61,277 nucleotides of DNA from an uncultured Flavobacteriales bacterium (GCA_913058295.1 CAJXRD010000013.1:1-61277); one strand, 5' to 3'. Counted from the first letter of the stretch, positions 27,666 to 36,364 are shown. Notes: generated by a model not told the origin, from the letters alone. Program-made: numbers and translations.

Positions 27666-27689
27666 ATTAGAATTTTATAGTTAAAGTAT

Positions 27690-27724
27690 AAAGCCTCTTT
27701 TTTTAAAATTAAAGGGGCTTTTAC
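27690..27724 (+). terminator. Terminator after the protease gene
   Basis: AAAGCCTCTTT (27690-27700) pairs with AAAGGGGCTTT (27711-27721), with one wobble, ending in T residues. Confidence 0.85.
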
Positions 27725-27739
27725 TATTTTAAAATATGA

Positions 27740-27747
27740 TATTTTTG
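27740..27747 (+). promoter_or_regulatory. -7 element of rlmN, near-leaderless
   Basis: TATTTTTG is a perfect TAnnTTTG match that ends only 7 bp before the rlmN ATG at 27755. Transcription would start at or within a few bases of the start codon. Confidence 0.55.
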
Positions 27748-27754
27748 CAAAACC

Positions 27755-28795
27755 ATGATTACAAAAAAGAAAGACATACGCGCATTATCAAAAGAAGACC
27801 TTAGGGCTTTTTTTGTAGGTATTGGAGATAAGGAATTTAGAGGCAACCAAGTTTTCGAATGGCTTTGGAGCAAGGGGGCGCATAATTTTGAGGATATGAC
27901 CAATATCTCTTTACAAACTCGAGAAGTCTTAAAAGAGCATTTTGTAATTAATCATATAGAAGTAGATCATCTTCAGAAAAGCGCAGACGGTACCATAAAG
28001 AATGCTGTAAAGCTTTTTGATGGACTGGTTGTAGAATCGGTATTAATTCCTACTGCAACAAGAACAACAGCTTGTGTATCTACACAGGTAGGTTGTAGCT
28101 TGGATTGTAAGTTTTGTGCAACGGCAAGGCTAAAAATCATGCGAAACTTGAATCCAGATGAAATATACGATCAGGTAAAGGCAATAGATAAAGAAAGTAG
28201 ATTGTATCATTCAAGGCCGCTTTCTAATATTGTCTTTATGGGAATGGGAGAGCCTTTAATGAACTATAATAATGTATTAAAGTCAATCGATAAGATAACT
28301 TCTGAAGAAGGATTAGCAATGTCCCCTAAACGAATTACGGTTTCTACCTCTGGAGTTCCTAAAATGATAAAGAAGTTAGCCGATGATGAAGTGAAATTTA
28401 ATTTGGCTGTATCCTTACATTCTGCTATTCAAGAAACTCGAGAGCAAATCATGCCTTTTGCGAAAAAATTTACATTAACAGATTTAAAAGAGTCTTTAGA
28501 ATATTGGTATGAAAAAACAAACAGAAGAATAACCTATGAGTATGTAGTATGGGAAGGGATTAATGATGCTGCTGAAGATATAAATGCATTGGCGAAATTT
28601 TGTAAATATGTACCTTCTAAAGTTAACTTAATAGAATATAATCCTATAGATGATGGAGAGTTTAGACAAGCTTCTAGTCAAATCACTAACAATTATATAG
28701 CTGCTCTAGAGAAAAATAGAATCCCGGTTACGGTAAGAAGAAGTAGAGGGAAAGATATAGATGCTGCCTGCGGACAGTTAGCAAATAAGCAATAA
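27755..28795 (+). CDS. rlmN: 23S rRNA (adenine(2503)-C(2))-methyltransferase
   Basis: RlmN is a radical SAM enzyme that methylates A2503 of 23S rRNA and A37 of some tRNAs. The 346-aa protein has the CxxxCxxC cluster motif at Cys114/118/121 (CSLDCKFC), the GMGEPLMN motif, and a C-terminal Cys in DIDAACGQL as the methyl-carrying Cys. The N-terminal helical accessory domain (about 1-90) is present. It is bounded by a near-leaderless promoter and a strong palindromic terminator. Confidence 0.97.
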   Translation: MITKKKDIRALSKEDLRAFFVGIGDKEFRGNQVFEWLWSKGAHNFEDMTNISLQTREVLKEHFVINHIEVDHLQKSADGTIKNAVKLFDGLVVESVLIPTATRTTACVSTQVGCSLDCKFCATARLKIMRNLNPDEIYDQVKAIDKESRLYHSRPLSNIVFMGMGEPLMNYNNVLKSIDKITSEEGLAMSPKRITVSTSGVPKMIKKLADDEVKFNLAVSLHSAIQETREQIMPFAKKFTLTDLKESLEYWYEKTNRRITYEYVVWEGINDAAEDINALAKFCKYVPSKVNLIEYNPIDDGEFRQASSQITNNYIAALEKNRIPVTVRRSRGKDIDAACGQLANKQ

Positions 28796-28796
28796 A

Positions 28797-28820
28797 AAAG
28801 AGCGGCAATTGCCGCTCTTT
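28797..28820. terminator. Bidirectional terminator between rlmN and the T9SS cargo gene
   Basis: A 24-bp palindrome: AAAGAGCGGC (28797-28806), loop AATT, GCCGCTCTTT (28811-28820). A-rich and T-rich flanks fit termination from either side. Its GGCAATTGCC core resembles the CAATTG operators, but position and flanks differ. Confidence 0.88.
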
Positions 28821-28845
28821 AAAATATATTTATTTAAAACTGAAA

Positions 28846-29745
28846 TTAGTTCTTAATAATTTTGAAAGTTTTTGAGTTTCCATCAATACTTACTCTAGCA
28901 ACATAAATTCCTGTTTCAAGAGAAGCTAAATTAATAGTTTCATTAGCGTTAGAAAGTTTTTGAGAAACTACTTCTTGTCCTAATAAGTTGAACAATTGTA
29001 CGTTTTCTAAAGCTGTACTTGCAGTAAGATTTAGTTGACTATTTCTTACATAATAGTTAAAGTCATTAAAAGAAGCATCAGCAATACTTAAGGTTGCAGC
29101 TTCCACTTTATAATCATCCGTTTGGAAGATAAAAGAATCTTGAGCTACATAATGAATTGCAATATAAATTTGTTCACCGTCATAAGCAGAAATATCATAT
29201 GCATATTCTGTATACACATCAACAGGAGCTTGTACTTCACCACCACTTAAATTAACTGTGAAATCTGCAGCATCGTTTCCTGTATTTGAAAGTAATACTT
29301 CAAATCTTTCAAGACCATACTGGTCAGTTAAAGATTTTCCCCAAAAACTAAAAGTAGATCCTGTTGCACCTGCTAAGTCAATTGCAGGGCTCATCATATA
29401 ATCATCGTTTAATAAAGTTGTTGAAGCAAAGAAGTTTAACATCTTGTCACCAGTTCTTGCAACCCAAACAGGATTTTGATCAGCGTTTTCAGTTTGTGTT
29501 CCAGCAGGATCTGGAGTTGCCATAGATGGGTTAAATACAATCCCAGTACCAACGTAAGTTTCATTTACGAAATCATAATCAGCAGATCCATAAGTAGCAC
29601 CTGCATCATTATCTAATTGAGTCCATTCTCCAATTACATCAACTTCAAAATCTGTGTAGTCTTCAAAACTATCTTCCCAGATAGTAACTTGTGCGTTCAT
29701 TGTAAAAGCAACAAATAATGCTGCTAATAAAGTAATTTTTTTCAT
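28846..29745 (-). CDS. Secreted protein with choice-of-anchor-type domain and T9SS sorting domain
   Basis: The protein has 299 aa from the ATG at 29745, which begins a clean signal peptide (MKKITLLAALFVAFTMNAQ). An upstream in-frame Met at 29811 would add 22 residues unlike a signal peptide and is rejected. The main domain (about 20-190; WEDSFEDYTDF, MMSPAIDLAG, FWGKSLTDQYGLERFEVLLS) has the jelly-roll pattern of cleaved-adhesin/choice-of-anchor J domains. The C-terminus (NVQLFNLLGQEVV ... GIYVARVSIDGNSKTFKIIKN) is a type A T9SS sorting domain. Likely a surface-exposed or released protein; its ligand is unknown. Confidence 0.9.
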   Translation of the reverse strand: MKKITLLAALFVAFTMNAQVTIWEDSFEDYTDFEVDVIGEWTQLDNDAGATYGSADYDFVNETYVGTGIVFNPSMATPDPAGTQTENADQNPVWVARTGDKMLNFFASTTLLNDDYMMSPAIDLAGATGSTFSFWGKSLTDQYGLERFEVLLSNTGNDAADFTVNLSGGEVQAPVDVYTEYAYDISAYDGEQIYIAIHYVAQDSFIFQTDDYKVEAATLSIADASFNDFNYYVRNSQLNLTASTALENVQLFNLLGQEVVSQKLSNANETINLASLETGIYVARVSIDGNSKTFKIIKN

Positions 29746-29830
29746 AATGTTTTTTTTGTTGTTGTTATTAATACCCCAAATATAAGAATTATTAGGTGTT
29801 TTCTTTTGCACTATTATAGTAATTTTAACT

Positions 29831-29838
29831 TATTTTTG
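29831..29838 (+). promoter_or_regulatory. -7 element of the polyprenyl synthetase gene, near-leaderless
   Basis: TATTTTTG is a perfect TAnnTTTG match and ends 7 bp before the ATG at 29846, the same spacing as at rlmN. Confidence 0.55.
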
Positions 29839-29845
29839 ATATTCT

Positions 29846-30823
29846 ATGAAGATCGTTTCACAAATTAAAACACCGATAGAATATGAAATGGAGCTTTTTG
29901 AAAAAAAGTTCTTGCTCTCTATGTCTTCTAAGGTTTCCTTGCTAAATCGCATAACTCATTATGTAGTAAATCGTAAAGGAAAACAAATGCGTCCCATGTT
30001 TGTTTTTTTAATAGCTAAAATGATAAATAATGGAGTAGTAAATGATAGAACGTATCGTGGTGCTTCCGTTATTGAATTAATCCATACTGCAACCTTAGTT
30101 CATGACGATGTAGTAGATGAAAGTAATAGGAGACGTGGTTTTTTCTCTATAAATGCACTATGGAAAAATAAAATAGCCGTTTTGGTGGGAGATTATTTGC
30201 TTTCAAAAGGTTTATTACTGTCTATAGATAATGAAGATTTTGATCTACTCAAAATTATTTCTGTTGCAGTAAAAGAAATGAGTGAAGGGGAGCTGTTGCA
30301 AATTGAAAAAGCACGAAAGCTAGACATTACGGAAGAAATTTATTATGAGATCATTCGTCAAAAAACGGCTACATTAATTGCAGCCTGTTGCGCCATGGGA
30401 GCGCAATCTGTTAATGCACCTAAAGCAGAAGTAGAAGCTATGCGAAAGTTTGGAGAATTGATTGGTATGGCTTTTCAAATTAAAGATGACCTTTTCGATT
30501 ACGGAAGTGAAAAAATAGGAAAACCTACAGGTATTGATATTAAGGAGCAAAAAATGACTCTTCCTTTAATCCATACTCTTAATCATTGTTCTGAGAAGGA
30601 AAAAAAATGGATTATTAATTCTATTAAAAATCATAATAAAGATAAAATCAGAGTAAAAGAATTAATTGCTTTTGTAAAGGAAAAAGGGGGATTAGATTAT
30701 GCAGTCTTAAAAATGAAAGAATACCAACAAGAAGCACTTCTAATTCTACAAGATTATCCAGCATCTACTTATAAAGACTCTTTAGTGATGATGGTTAATT
30801 ATGTAATTGATCGGAAAAAATAA
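29846..30823 (+). CDS. Polyprenyl (long-chain trans-prenyl) diphosphate synthase
   Basis: The 325-aa protein is a class I trans-prenyltransferase. The first Asp-rich motif is LVHDDVVDES (DDxxD) and the second is IKDDLFDY (DDxxD). GKQMRPMF (substrate-binding Arg) and the KTATL segment are also present. Small residues before the first motif and the length suggest a long-chain enzyme for the menaquinone side chain rather than farnesyl diphosphate synthase, but chain length cannot be fixed by eye. A TACCTAA heptamer array lies 47 bp after the stop. Confidence 0.93.
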   Translation: MKIVSQIKTPIEYEMELFEKKFLLSMSSKVSLLNRITHYVVNRKGKQMRPMFVFLIAKMINNGVVNDRTYRGASVIELIHTATLVHDDVVDESNRRRGFFSINALWKNKIAVLVGDYLLSKGLLLSIDNEDFDLLKIISVAVKEMSEGELLQIEKARKLDITEEIYYEIIRQKTATLIAACCAMGAQSVNAPKAEVEAMRKFGELIGMAFQIKDDLFDYGSEKIGKPTGIDIKEQKMTLPLIHTLNHCSEKEKKWIINSIKNHNKDKIRVKELIAFVKEKGGLDYAVLKMKEYQQEALLILQDYPASTYKDSLVMMVNYVIDRKK

Positions 30824-30870
30824 CCTTCAGATAAAAATTGTAATTGCTAGTATATTTACACTTTTTATTT

Positions 30871-30926
30871 TACCTAATACCTAATACCTAATACCTAATA
30901 CCTAATACCTAATACCTAATACCTAA
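30871..30926. repeat. Heptamer tandem array, unit TACCTAA, 8 copies
   Basis: Eight perfect 7-bp units lie between the polyprenyl synthase stop and the ECF sigma promoter. The unit contains TAA on the + strand and TAG on the - strand. Confidence 0.97.
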
Positions 30927-30939
30927 TTTCTAAACCCCA

Positions 30940-30968
30940 GGCAACTATTTTAATATAACTTGCGTCTA
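30940..30968 (+). promoter_or_regulatory. ECF-type promoter in front of the sigma factor gene
   Basis: GGCAACT (30940-30946) and CGTCTA (30963-30968) are separated by 16 bp. This matches the usual ECF pattern (AAC-containing -35, CGTC-type -10) rather than the TTG/TAnnTTTG pattern of the primary sigma factor. The location suggests that the sigma factor transcribes its own operon. Confidence 0.7.
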
Positions 30969-31001
30969 TATAAATAGAAGCGTTATGATAACACAATCCA
31001 T

Positions 31002-31568
31002 TTGAAAGTTGTTTCCTTACATAAAAACTATCAATCTCTTATTCGGAAAGCGAGTAAGGGGAATAAGAGATCGCAACACCAGTTGTTTGAACTCTTTGCA
31101 CCTAAAATGTTTAGTGTATGTAGACAATACCTCAAAAATAAGGATATTGCTGAAGAGGTTATGCTTACGGGGTTTTTAAAAGTTTTTACACATTTAAAAT
31201 CCTTTAATTCTGAAGGTAGTTTTGAAGGCTGGATTCGAAGAATAATGATTAATGAATCCATATCGCAACTTCGGAAAGAGAAAAAAATACTTTTTGATGA
31301 AGAAGTGGCTCTCGATAATTCGATGAATTTTGTCACCTATTTAGAAACCGAATTGGAAGTAGAGGAAATTCAGAAAATCATAGATACTTTACCTGAAGGA
31401 TATAAAACAGTTTTTGTGTTATATGCTGTAGAAGGATACAAGCATAGTGAGATTTCAGAACTATTACAAATATCTGAAGGTACCTCTAAAAGTCAGTTGT
31501 TTAAAGCTCGAAAAATGCTTCGCTCAATTATTGAAAAACAAAATAATGTGAATTATGGAACCCATTAA
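31002..31568 (+). CDS. ECF-type RNA polymerase sigma factor
   Basis: The 188-aa protein has sigma region 2 (about 25-90; QLFELFAPKMFSVCRQYLKNKDIAEEVM ... GWIRRIMIN) and region 4 (about 125-180; LPEGYKTVFVLYAVEGYKHSEISELLQISEGTSKSQLFKARKML) and lacks regions 1 and 3, as ECF factors do. The chosen start is TTG (31002), 33 bp after an ECF-like -10. The next gene begins 14 bases before its stop, so sigma and downstream membrane protein are coupled, as for sigma/anti-sigma pairs. Confidence 0.92.
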   Translation: MKVVSLHKNYQSLIRKASKGNKRSQHQLFELFAPKMFSVCRQYLKNKDIAEEVMLTGFLKVFTHLKSFNSEGSFEGWIRRIMINESISQLRKEKKILFDEEVALDNSMNFVTYLETELEVEEIQKIIDTLPEGYKTVFVLYAVEGYKHSEISELLQISEGTSKSQLFKARKMLRSIIEKQNNVNYGTH

Positions 31569-32334
31569 ATTTGAAGAACATATCCGCGAGAAATTACAAG
31601 AAAGAGAAATCTCTCCTTCCCTTAAATCATGGGAAAAACTGGAAAAGCATTTAGAGAAAACCAAGCCGAATAAAAAAACAAATAAATCATTATGGTTAGC
31701 TATTGCAGCGGGTTTTGTTGGAATATTAATAGTGACTTCATTTGTTTTTAAAGAAGATGTTTTTTCGCCTCAATCTTCCCCGCAAATAGTCGAAGAAACG
31801 ATTCCAGACGATGGAAACACTCCTATTGAAAACAATGATAGTGTTGTCATCAATAATAAACAAGATCCAAAGGATGAGATAATAGAAACGCCAAAAGAAA
31901 AGGCTATAAAAACCATTCCATCTAAAAAAGAAGATGCTATTGCAGTTAATACTAAGAAAGAGAGTTCATCAACAGAAAACAATAATATAAAAGAGGCGGT
32001 TTCTGTTGAAGATAAAACCGAAACAAAAGTTGTAAAAGAAGAAAGTAACGAGGATGTTTTTATCAATTCAAAAGTAGAAGAGGTAGTTGCCCAAGTGCAA
32101 GCTCTTCAAGAAAGTGATAATGCGGTAAGTGCTGAGGAGATAAATTCATTATTATTAAAAGCCCAAGGTGAAATTCATTCTCAAGAAATTATAAATAATA
32201 AAAAAGTGGACGCTACAGCACTTTTAAATATGGTAGAATCTGAGTTAGAAACAAGTTTTAGAGATAAGGTATTTGAAGCGCTGGGAGATGGATATGAAAA
32301 AGTAAAAACTGCAGTTGTAGAACGGAATAATTAA
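31555..32334 (+). CDS. Single-pass membrane protein, candidate anti-sigma factor
   Basis: The 259-aa protein has a short N-terminal cytoplasmic segment (about 1-42; FEEHIREKLQEREISPSLKSWEKLEKHL), one transmembrane helix (about 46-64), and a long, charged, low-complexity periplasmic part rich in Glu, Lys and Thr. Size, topology and coupling to the ECF sigma gene (14-bp overlap) fit an anti-sigma role, although no zinc-binding anti-sigma motif is visible. An envelope protein follows after 68 bp. Confidence 0.75.
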   Translation: MEPIKFEEHIREKLQEREISPSLKSWEKLEKHLEKTKPNKKTNKSLWLAIAAGFVGILIVTSFVFKEDVFSPQSSPQIVEETIPDDGNTPIENNDSVVINNKQDPKDEIIETPKEKAIKTIPSKKEDAIAVNTKKESSSTENNNIKEAVSVEDKTETKVVKEESNEDVFINSKVEEVVAQVQALQESDNAVSAEEINSLLLKAQGEIHSQEIINNKKVDATALLNMVESELETSFRDKVFEALGDGYEKVKTAVVERNN

Positions 32335-32402
32335 ATCAAATATAAAAGTCACTTTGTTAAAAAAGTGAATATTCATCAAAATCAATCAAAAAACAATCAA
32401 TT

Positions 32403-33449
32403 ATGAGAATCATTACATTAAGCATCTTAATAACACTTTGGTTATTGCCAATTAATGCCAATTATGCGCAAGAGGTGGATATAACCATTACGGTAGAGAC
32501 CTTAGAGGGTTCTAAAGAAAAAATCATTAAAGAAGAAAAGGATGCCTTAAAAAAGGAGGTAGAGAGTATTAATGAGCGATTGGAAGAAAATGAAATAAAT
32601 CAGGCAGAAGCCGATAAATTAAAAAGGGAAGCAGCAGAAAAGCATGCACTCAATATTGAAAACAGAATTGCAATTATCGATAATAAGATAGCATTATTAG
32701 AACGTAATGGAGAAGAAACCATCGTGCATATTGGAGAAAACAAAGTGATCGTTGATGTTTTTGATGATGGGGATTTTGTAAGTGTATCCTTTAATAAAGA
32801 AAAGAAATTCGATAAAAGAACTTCAAGTAGATTGGTAGTTGCTTTCGGACTTAATAATTTAATAACAGAAGGGGAGTCTTTTAATGATACAGAGATTAAA
32901 ATTGGAGGAAGTAGGTTTTTTGAATTGGGTTGGGCTTGGAAGACAAGAGTTTTTAAGGATAGCAATTGGTTGCGAATTAAATATGGGTTTTCTTTTAGTT
33001 GGGATGGTTTAAAGCCAATAGATAATCAATATTATGTAGATATTGGAGAAGAAACAGTATTGATGGTGCACCCACAAAATCTGGACAAGGCAAAACTAAG
33101 AGTAGACAAACTAATCTTTCCCGTTCATTTTGAGTTTGGATCTTCAAAAAAGAAGGAATACACAAACTATTTTAGATATTCAACTTATAAACAGTTTAAG
33201 GCTGGAATAGGAGGATTTGCCGGTTTTAAAATGAGTTCTCGTCAAAAATTAAAGTATAGTGAAGAGGGGTCAAAGAAAAAAGAAAAAATTAAAGCTAGTT
33301 ATAATACCAACAATGTAATGTATGGATTAAGCGGATATATTGGTTGGGGATGTACAGCTTTATATGTAAGATATGAAATCAACCCTTTGTTTAAAAACAA
33401 TCCTGTGGATCAACACAATATTTCTATGGGATTACGTTTTGACATGTAA
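32403..33449 (+). CDS. Outer membrane beta-barrel-like protein with N-terminal coiled coil
   Basis: The 348-aa protein has a signal peptide (cleavage near NYAQ), a strongly charged helical or coiled-coil segment (about 25-100; EKIIKEEKDALKKEVESINERLEENEI), and a C-terminal region of alternating strands ending MGLRFDM, typical of porin-like barrels. No named family is recognised. It is the third gene of the ECF operon and is closed by a hairpin terminator. It may be the main output or the sensor target of the sigma system. Confidence 0.78.
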   Translation: MRIITLSILITLWLLPINANYAQEVDITITVETLEGSKEKIIKEEKDALKKEVESINERLEENEINQAEADKLKREAAEKHALNIENRIAIIDNKIALLERNGEETIVHIGENKVIVDVFDDGDFVSVSFNKEKKFDKRTSSRLVVAFGLNNLITEGESFNDTEIKIGGSRFFELGWAWKTRVFKDSNWLRIKYGFSFSWDGLKPIDNQYYVDIGEETVLMVHPQNLDKAKLRVDKLIFPVHFEFGSSKKKEYTNYFRYSTYKQFKAGIGGFAGFKMSSRQKLKYSEEGSKKKEKIKASYNTNNVMYGLSGYIGWGCTALYVRYEINPLFKNNPVDQHNISMGLRFDM

Positions 33450-33478
33450 CCATCACTAATATTTGTTTTAATTTTTAT

Positions 33479-33513
33479 AAAGCTTCATTCTTTACATAAA
33501 GAGTGAAGCTTTT
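33479..33513 (+). terminator. Terminator of the ECF operon
   Basis: AAAGCTTCATTCTTT (33479-33493) pairs with AAAGAGTGAAGCTTT (33498-33512), with one wobble and a 4-nt loop, and ends in T residues. Confidence 0.9.
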
Positions 33514-33591
33514 AAATTTATGTTGTTAATAAATAAGTACGAATAAAAACTCTCTTTTTTAATCAGAATTTCACATCTTTGAATACTTATT

Positions 33592-35556
33592 ATGATTTCA
33601 AAAGTTACCATAGATAATGTGTTTGAAGCCGCTCGATTAGAGGAGGTTATTGGTGATTTTGTACAATTAAAAAAAGCAGGAGTTAACTTTAAAGGATTAA
33701 GTCCCTTTTCAGATGAGCGTACTCCTAGTTTTGTTGTCTCTCCTGTTAAGCAAATTTGGAAAGATTTTTCTAGCGGAAAAGGGGGGAATGTAGTTTCCTT
33801 TTTAATGGAACACGAACATTTTACCTATCCGGAAGCTATTAAATACTTGGCTAAAAAATACGGAATTGAAATAGAGGAAACCATACAATCCGACGAACAA
33901 AAAGAACAGGCTGACGAAAGAGAAAGCCTTTATTTAGTTAGTGAATATGCGAAAAAACAGTTTCATAATACCTTATTAAAATTAGAGGAAGGTAAAGCGA
34001 TTGGTCTTAGTTATTTTAAAGAGCGGGGATTTACCCAGGAAACTATCGAGAAATTTATACTAGGTTATTCACCCAATCAATGGGACGCTTTTACCGATAA
34101 GGCAATTAGGGATGGCTATCAACTTGATTTTTTAGAAAAAACTGGATTGACCATAGTAAAAGGAGAAAAACAATTTGACCGATTTAAGGGAAGAGTAATG
34201 TTTCCAATTTTAAGTATGAGTGGTCGTACTTTAGGGTTTGGTGGTAGAATATTAACCAATGACAAAAAAGCTGCAAAATATCTTAATTCTCCAGAAAGCG
34301 ATATTTACCATAAGAGTAAAGTGCTTTATGGTATTTATCAGGCAAAGCAAGAAATTGCAAAAGAGGATAATTGTTATTTGGTAGAAGGATATACTGATGT
34401 GATTCAGTTTTACCAATCTGGAGTTAAAAATGTAGTGTCTTCTTCTGGAACTGCATTAAGTCCAGATCAAATTCGGCTTATAAACAGGTTAACCCAAAAC
34501 ATTACTGTGCTATTTGATGGAGATGCTGCAGGTTTACGCGCTTCTTTAAGAGGAATAGATCTTATCCTGGAGCAAGGGATGAATGTGAAAATTTGCACCT
34601 TCCCAGAAGGGGAAGATCCAGACAGTTTTGCGAAGAACAACAGCTTAGAAGAGCTTCGTTTATATTTAGAAGACAACGCACAGGATTTTATTAATTTTAA
34701 AGCTTCATTATTAGCATTAGAAGCTAAAAATGATCCTATTAAAAAAGCAAACACCATTCGAGATATGGTGGAGAGTATTGCGAAAATTCCAGATGTAATT
34801 AAACAAGAAGTGTATTTAAAAGAATGTTCCAGAATCATGGATATTTCTGAAGAAGTTCTGTTTAATACCCTTGCACAAATACTTAAGAAAGATAGAAAAG
34901 ATGCTGGAAAACAAGTGCCAACAAGTAATAAGGCATTTGAAGTTATCCCTTCCAAAAAAGAAACGATTAAAAAAGTAGATTTTCAATTTCAATTAGAAAG
35001 AAAGATAATTGAGCTATTGTTATTATACGGTTCTGAAGATGAGGATTTTGAAGAGTTAACTTTAGAATCTAGTGAATCAGGAGAAATAACCTATAAATCT
35101 GAAATTATACAAACTAAAGTTTACGAAAAAATTTATTTGGATTTACAAGAGGATGAGATTGAATTTGCAAACGAAGGCTTTAAAAATTTGTATTTTGATA
35201 TAATAAACAACTTTAACCAAAAGGAAGAATTTAAAATAGATATATTTATCAATCAATTGCAACCGGAGAAATCGGAAGCAATTACACATATATTAATGGA
35301 CGATGAAAAACATGTTCTCCATAATTGGCTTGGAAAAGATATTTATGTGAAAGATAAAAGTCAATCTATTTCACAAGTAGTAAGTGAAACAATTTTAAAT
35401 CTTAGGCGTCATTTAGTAACACTAAAAATTAATGAATTAGCTGAATTGATTAAGGGTATAGAGGATGATGATCAAAAGAAAAATACATTAATAGAAGCCG
35501 TTGATTATTCAACCCTTAAAAAAATACTTTCCGATAAACTAAATAGAGTGTTATAA
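33592..35556 (+). CDS. dnaG: DNA primase
   Basis: DnaG makes RNA primers for replication. The 654-aa protein has the N-terminal CHC2-like domain, then the catalytic core with the TOPRIM motifs (VEGYTDV, LFDGDAAG) and a C-terminal helicase-binding region. In the CHC2 domain the zinc ligands are absent: canonical CPFH is SPFS and canonical CFGC is DFSS (within KGLSPFSDERTPSF and QIWKDFSSGKGGN). The rest of this domain is well conserved. The -7-like box CATCTTTG (33574-33581) lies 10 bp before the ATG. Confidence 0.96.
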   Translation: MISKVTIDNVFEAARLEEVIGDFVQLKKAGVNFKGLSPFSDERTPSFVVSPVKQIWKDFSSGKGGNVVSFLMEHEHFTYPEAIKYLAKKYGIEIEETIQSDEQKEQADERESLYLVSEYAKKQFHNTLLKLEEGKAIGLSYFKERGFTQETIEKFILGYSPNQWDAFTDKAIRDGYQLDFLEKTGLTIVKGEKQFDRFKGRVMFPILSMSGRTLGFGGRILTNDKKAAKYLNSPESDIYHKSKVLYGIYQAKQEIAKEDNCYLVEGYTDVIQFYQSGVKNVVSSSGTALSPDQIRLINRLTQNITVLFDGDAAGLRASLRGIDLILEQGMNVKICTFPEGEDPDSFAKNNSLEELRLYLEDNAQDFINFKASLLALEAKNDPIKKANTIRDMVESIAKIPDVIKQEVYLKECSRIMDISEEVLFNTLAQILKKDRKDAGKQVPTSNKAFEVIPSKKETIKKVDFQFQLERKIIELLLLYGSEDEDFEELTLESSESGEITYKSEIIQTKVYEKIYLDLQEDEIEFANEGFKNLYFDIINNFNQKEEFKIDIFINQLQPEKSEAITHILMDDEKHVLHNWLGKDIYVKDKSQSISQVVSETILNLRRHLVTLKINELAELIKGIEDDDQKKNTLIEAVDYSTLKKILSDKLNRVL

Positions 35557-35563
35557 TTTCTTA

Positions 35564-36196
35564 TTATCCAAATTGAAACATTCTAGATTGGTGTATTAAA
35601 TCTGCCAAGTTATCCACTTTAAGCTTTTTCAATAATCTAGTTTTATAGGTGCTTACAGTTTTTTCATTAATGTTTAATGCCGCAGCAATATCTTTATTAC
35701 GTTTCCCACTAGAAAGAAGATTTAATACTTCAATTTCTCTTGAGGATAATTTTTTATAGCGACTGATAGCACTAGTTTCTCCAACATTACGACTGGTAAA
35801 AGTTGAGGTCAATTCTTCATTTAAGAAAATTCCACCTTTTCTAATTTGCTTTAATGCTTTTAAAAACACTTTTGAAGAAGCGGTTTTAGGAACATAACCA
35901 GCGGCACCAGATTTAATAGAACGCAATGCATAAATTTCTTCAGGATGTGTAGAATAAATTAATACACGTAATTCTGGAAATTTAAGTTTAATACCTCTTA
36001 AGGCATTAATACCACTAATTTGTGGCATATCTATTTCCATGATTAGAATATCAGGATTTAATTCCTCGAGTTTCTGATATAATTCATTCCCATTATTTGC
36101 TTTACCAACTATTGAAAAGTTAACGTCCTTTTTAAGTAAACAGGAGATTCCTTTTCGGGTAACAGGGTGATGATCAGCTATAACAATTTTCTTCAT
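35564..36196 (-). CDS. LuxR-type response regulator with Glu in place of the phospho-acceptor Asp
   Basis: The 210-aa protein has a receiver-like domain (about 1-120) and a LuxR HTH (about 145-205; LSSREIEVLNLLSSGKRNKDIAAALNINEKTVSTYKTRLLKKL). The phospho-site position reads ILIMEIDMPQISG, so Glu54 replaces the acceptor Asp, and the usual acidic pair is Asp8-His9. Lys in GYVPKTASS is kept. Glu often mimics a phosphorylated Asp, so the protein may be constitutively active or controlled by another route. No histidine kinase is nearby. It converges on dnaG with a 7-bp gap. Confidence 0.93.
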   Translation of the reverse strand: MKKIVIADHHPVTRKGISCLLKKDVNFSIVGKANNGNELYQKLEELNPDILIMEIDMPQISGINALRGIKLKFPELRVLIYSTHPEEIYALRSIKSGAAGYVPKTASSKVFLKALKQIRKGGIFLNEELTSTFTSRNVGETSAISRYKKLSSREIEVLNLLSSGKRNKDIAAALNINEKTVSTYKTRLLKKLKVDNLADLIHQSRMFQFG

Positions 36197-36364
36197 TTTA
36201 TTTCAAATTTTTTAACAAAAAATAAAAACATAAGATGGGGGTAAATGTTCTTGAGGATTTGTAATCTTTTTACTACAATTCAAATTTATTAAATAAAAAA
36301 GGGATACAATTATAAATGAGGGAAATTTCGTTCAACTTCACGAATACTCGTTGAAAACCTCTTA

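Noticed and set aside
28797-28820. GGCAATTGCC core as a fourth CAATTG operator
   Set aside because: The flanks (AAAGAGC/GCTCTTT) do not match ATACG/CGTAT, no -7 box lies at the set distance, and the 24-bp palindrome sits between convergent gene ends, so it is a terminator.
29746-29811. Upstream start of the T9SS cargo protein
   Set aside because: The extra 22 residues are polar and Asn/Lys-rich, and would place the signal peptide internally.
34467-34955. 162-codon minus-strand reading frame inside dnaG
   Set aside because: It is antisense to the primase core, with Ser/Leu/Phe-rich translation typical of shadow frames.
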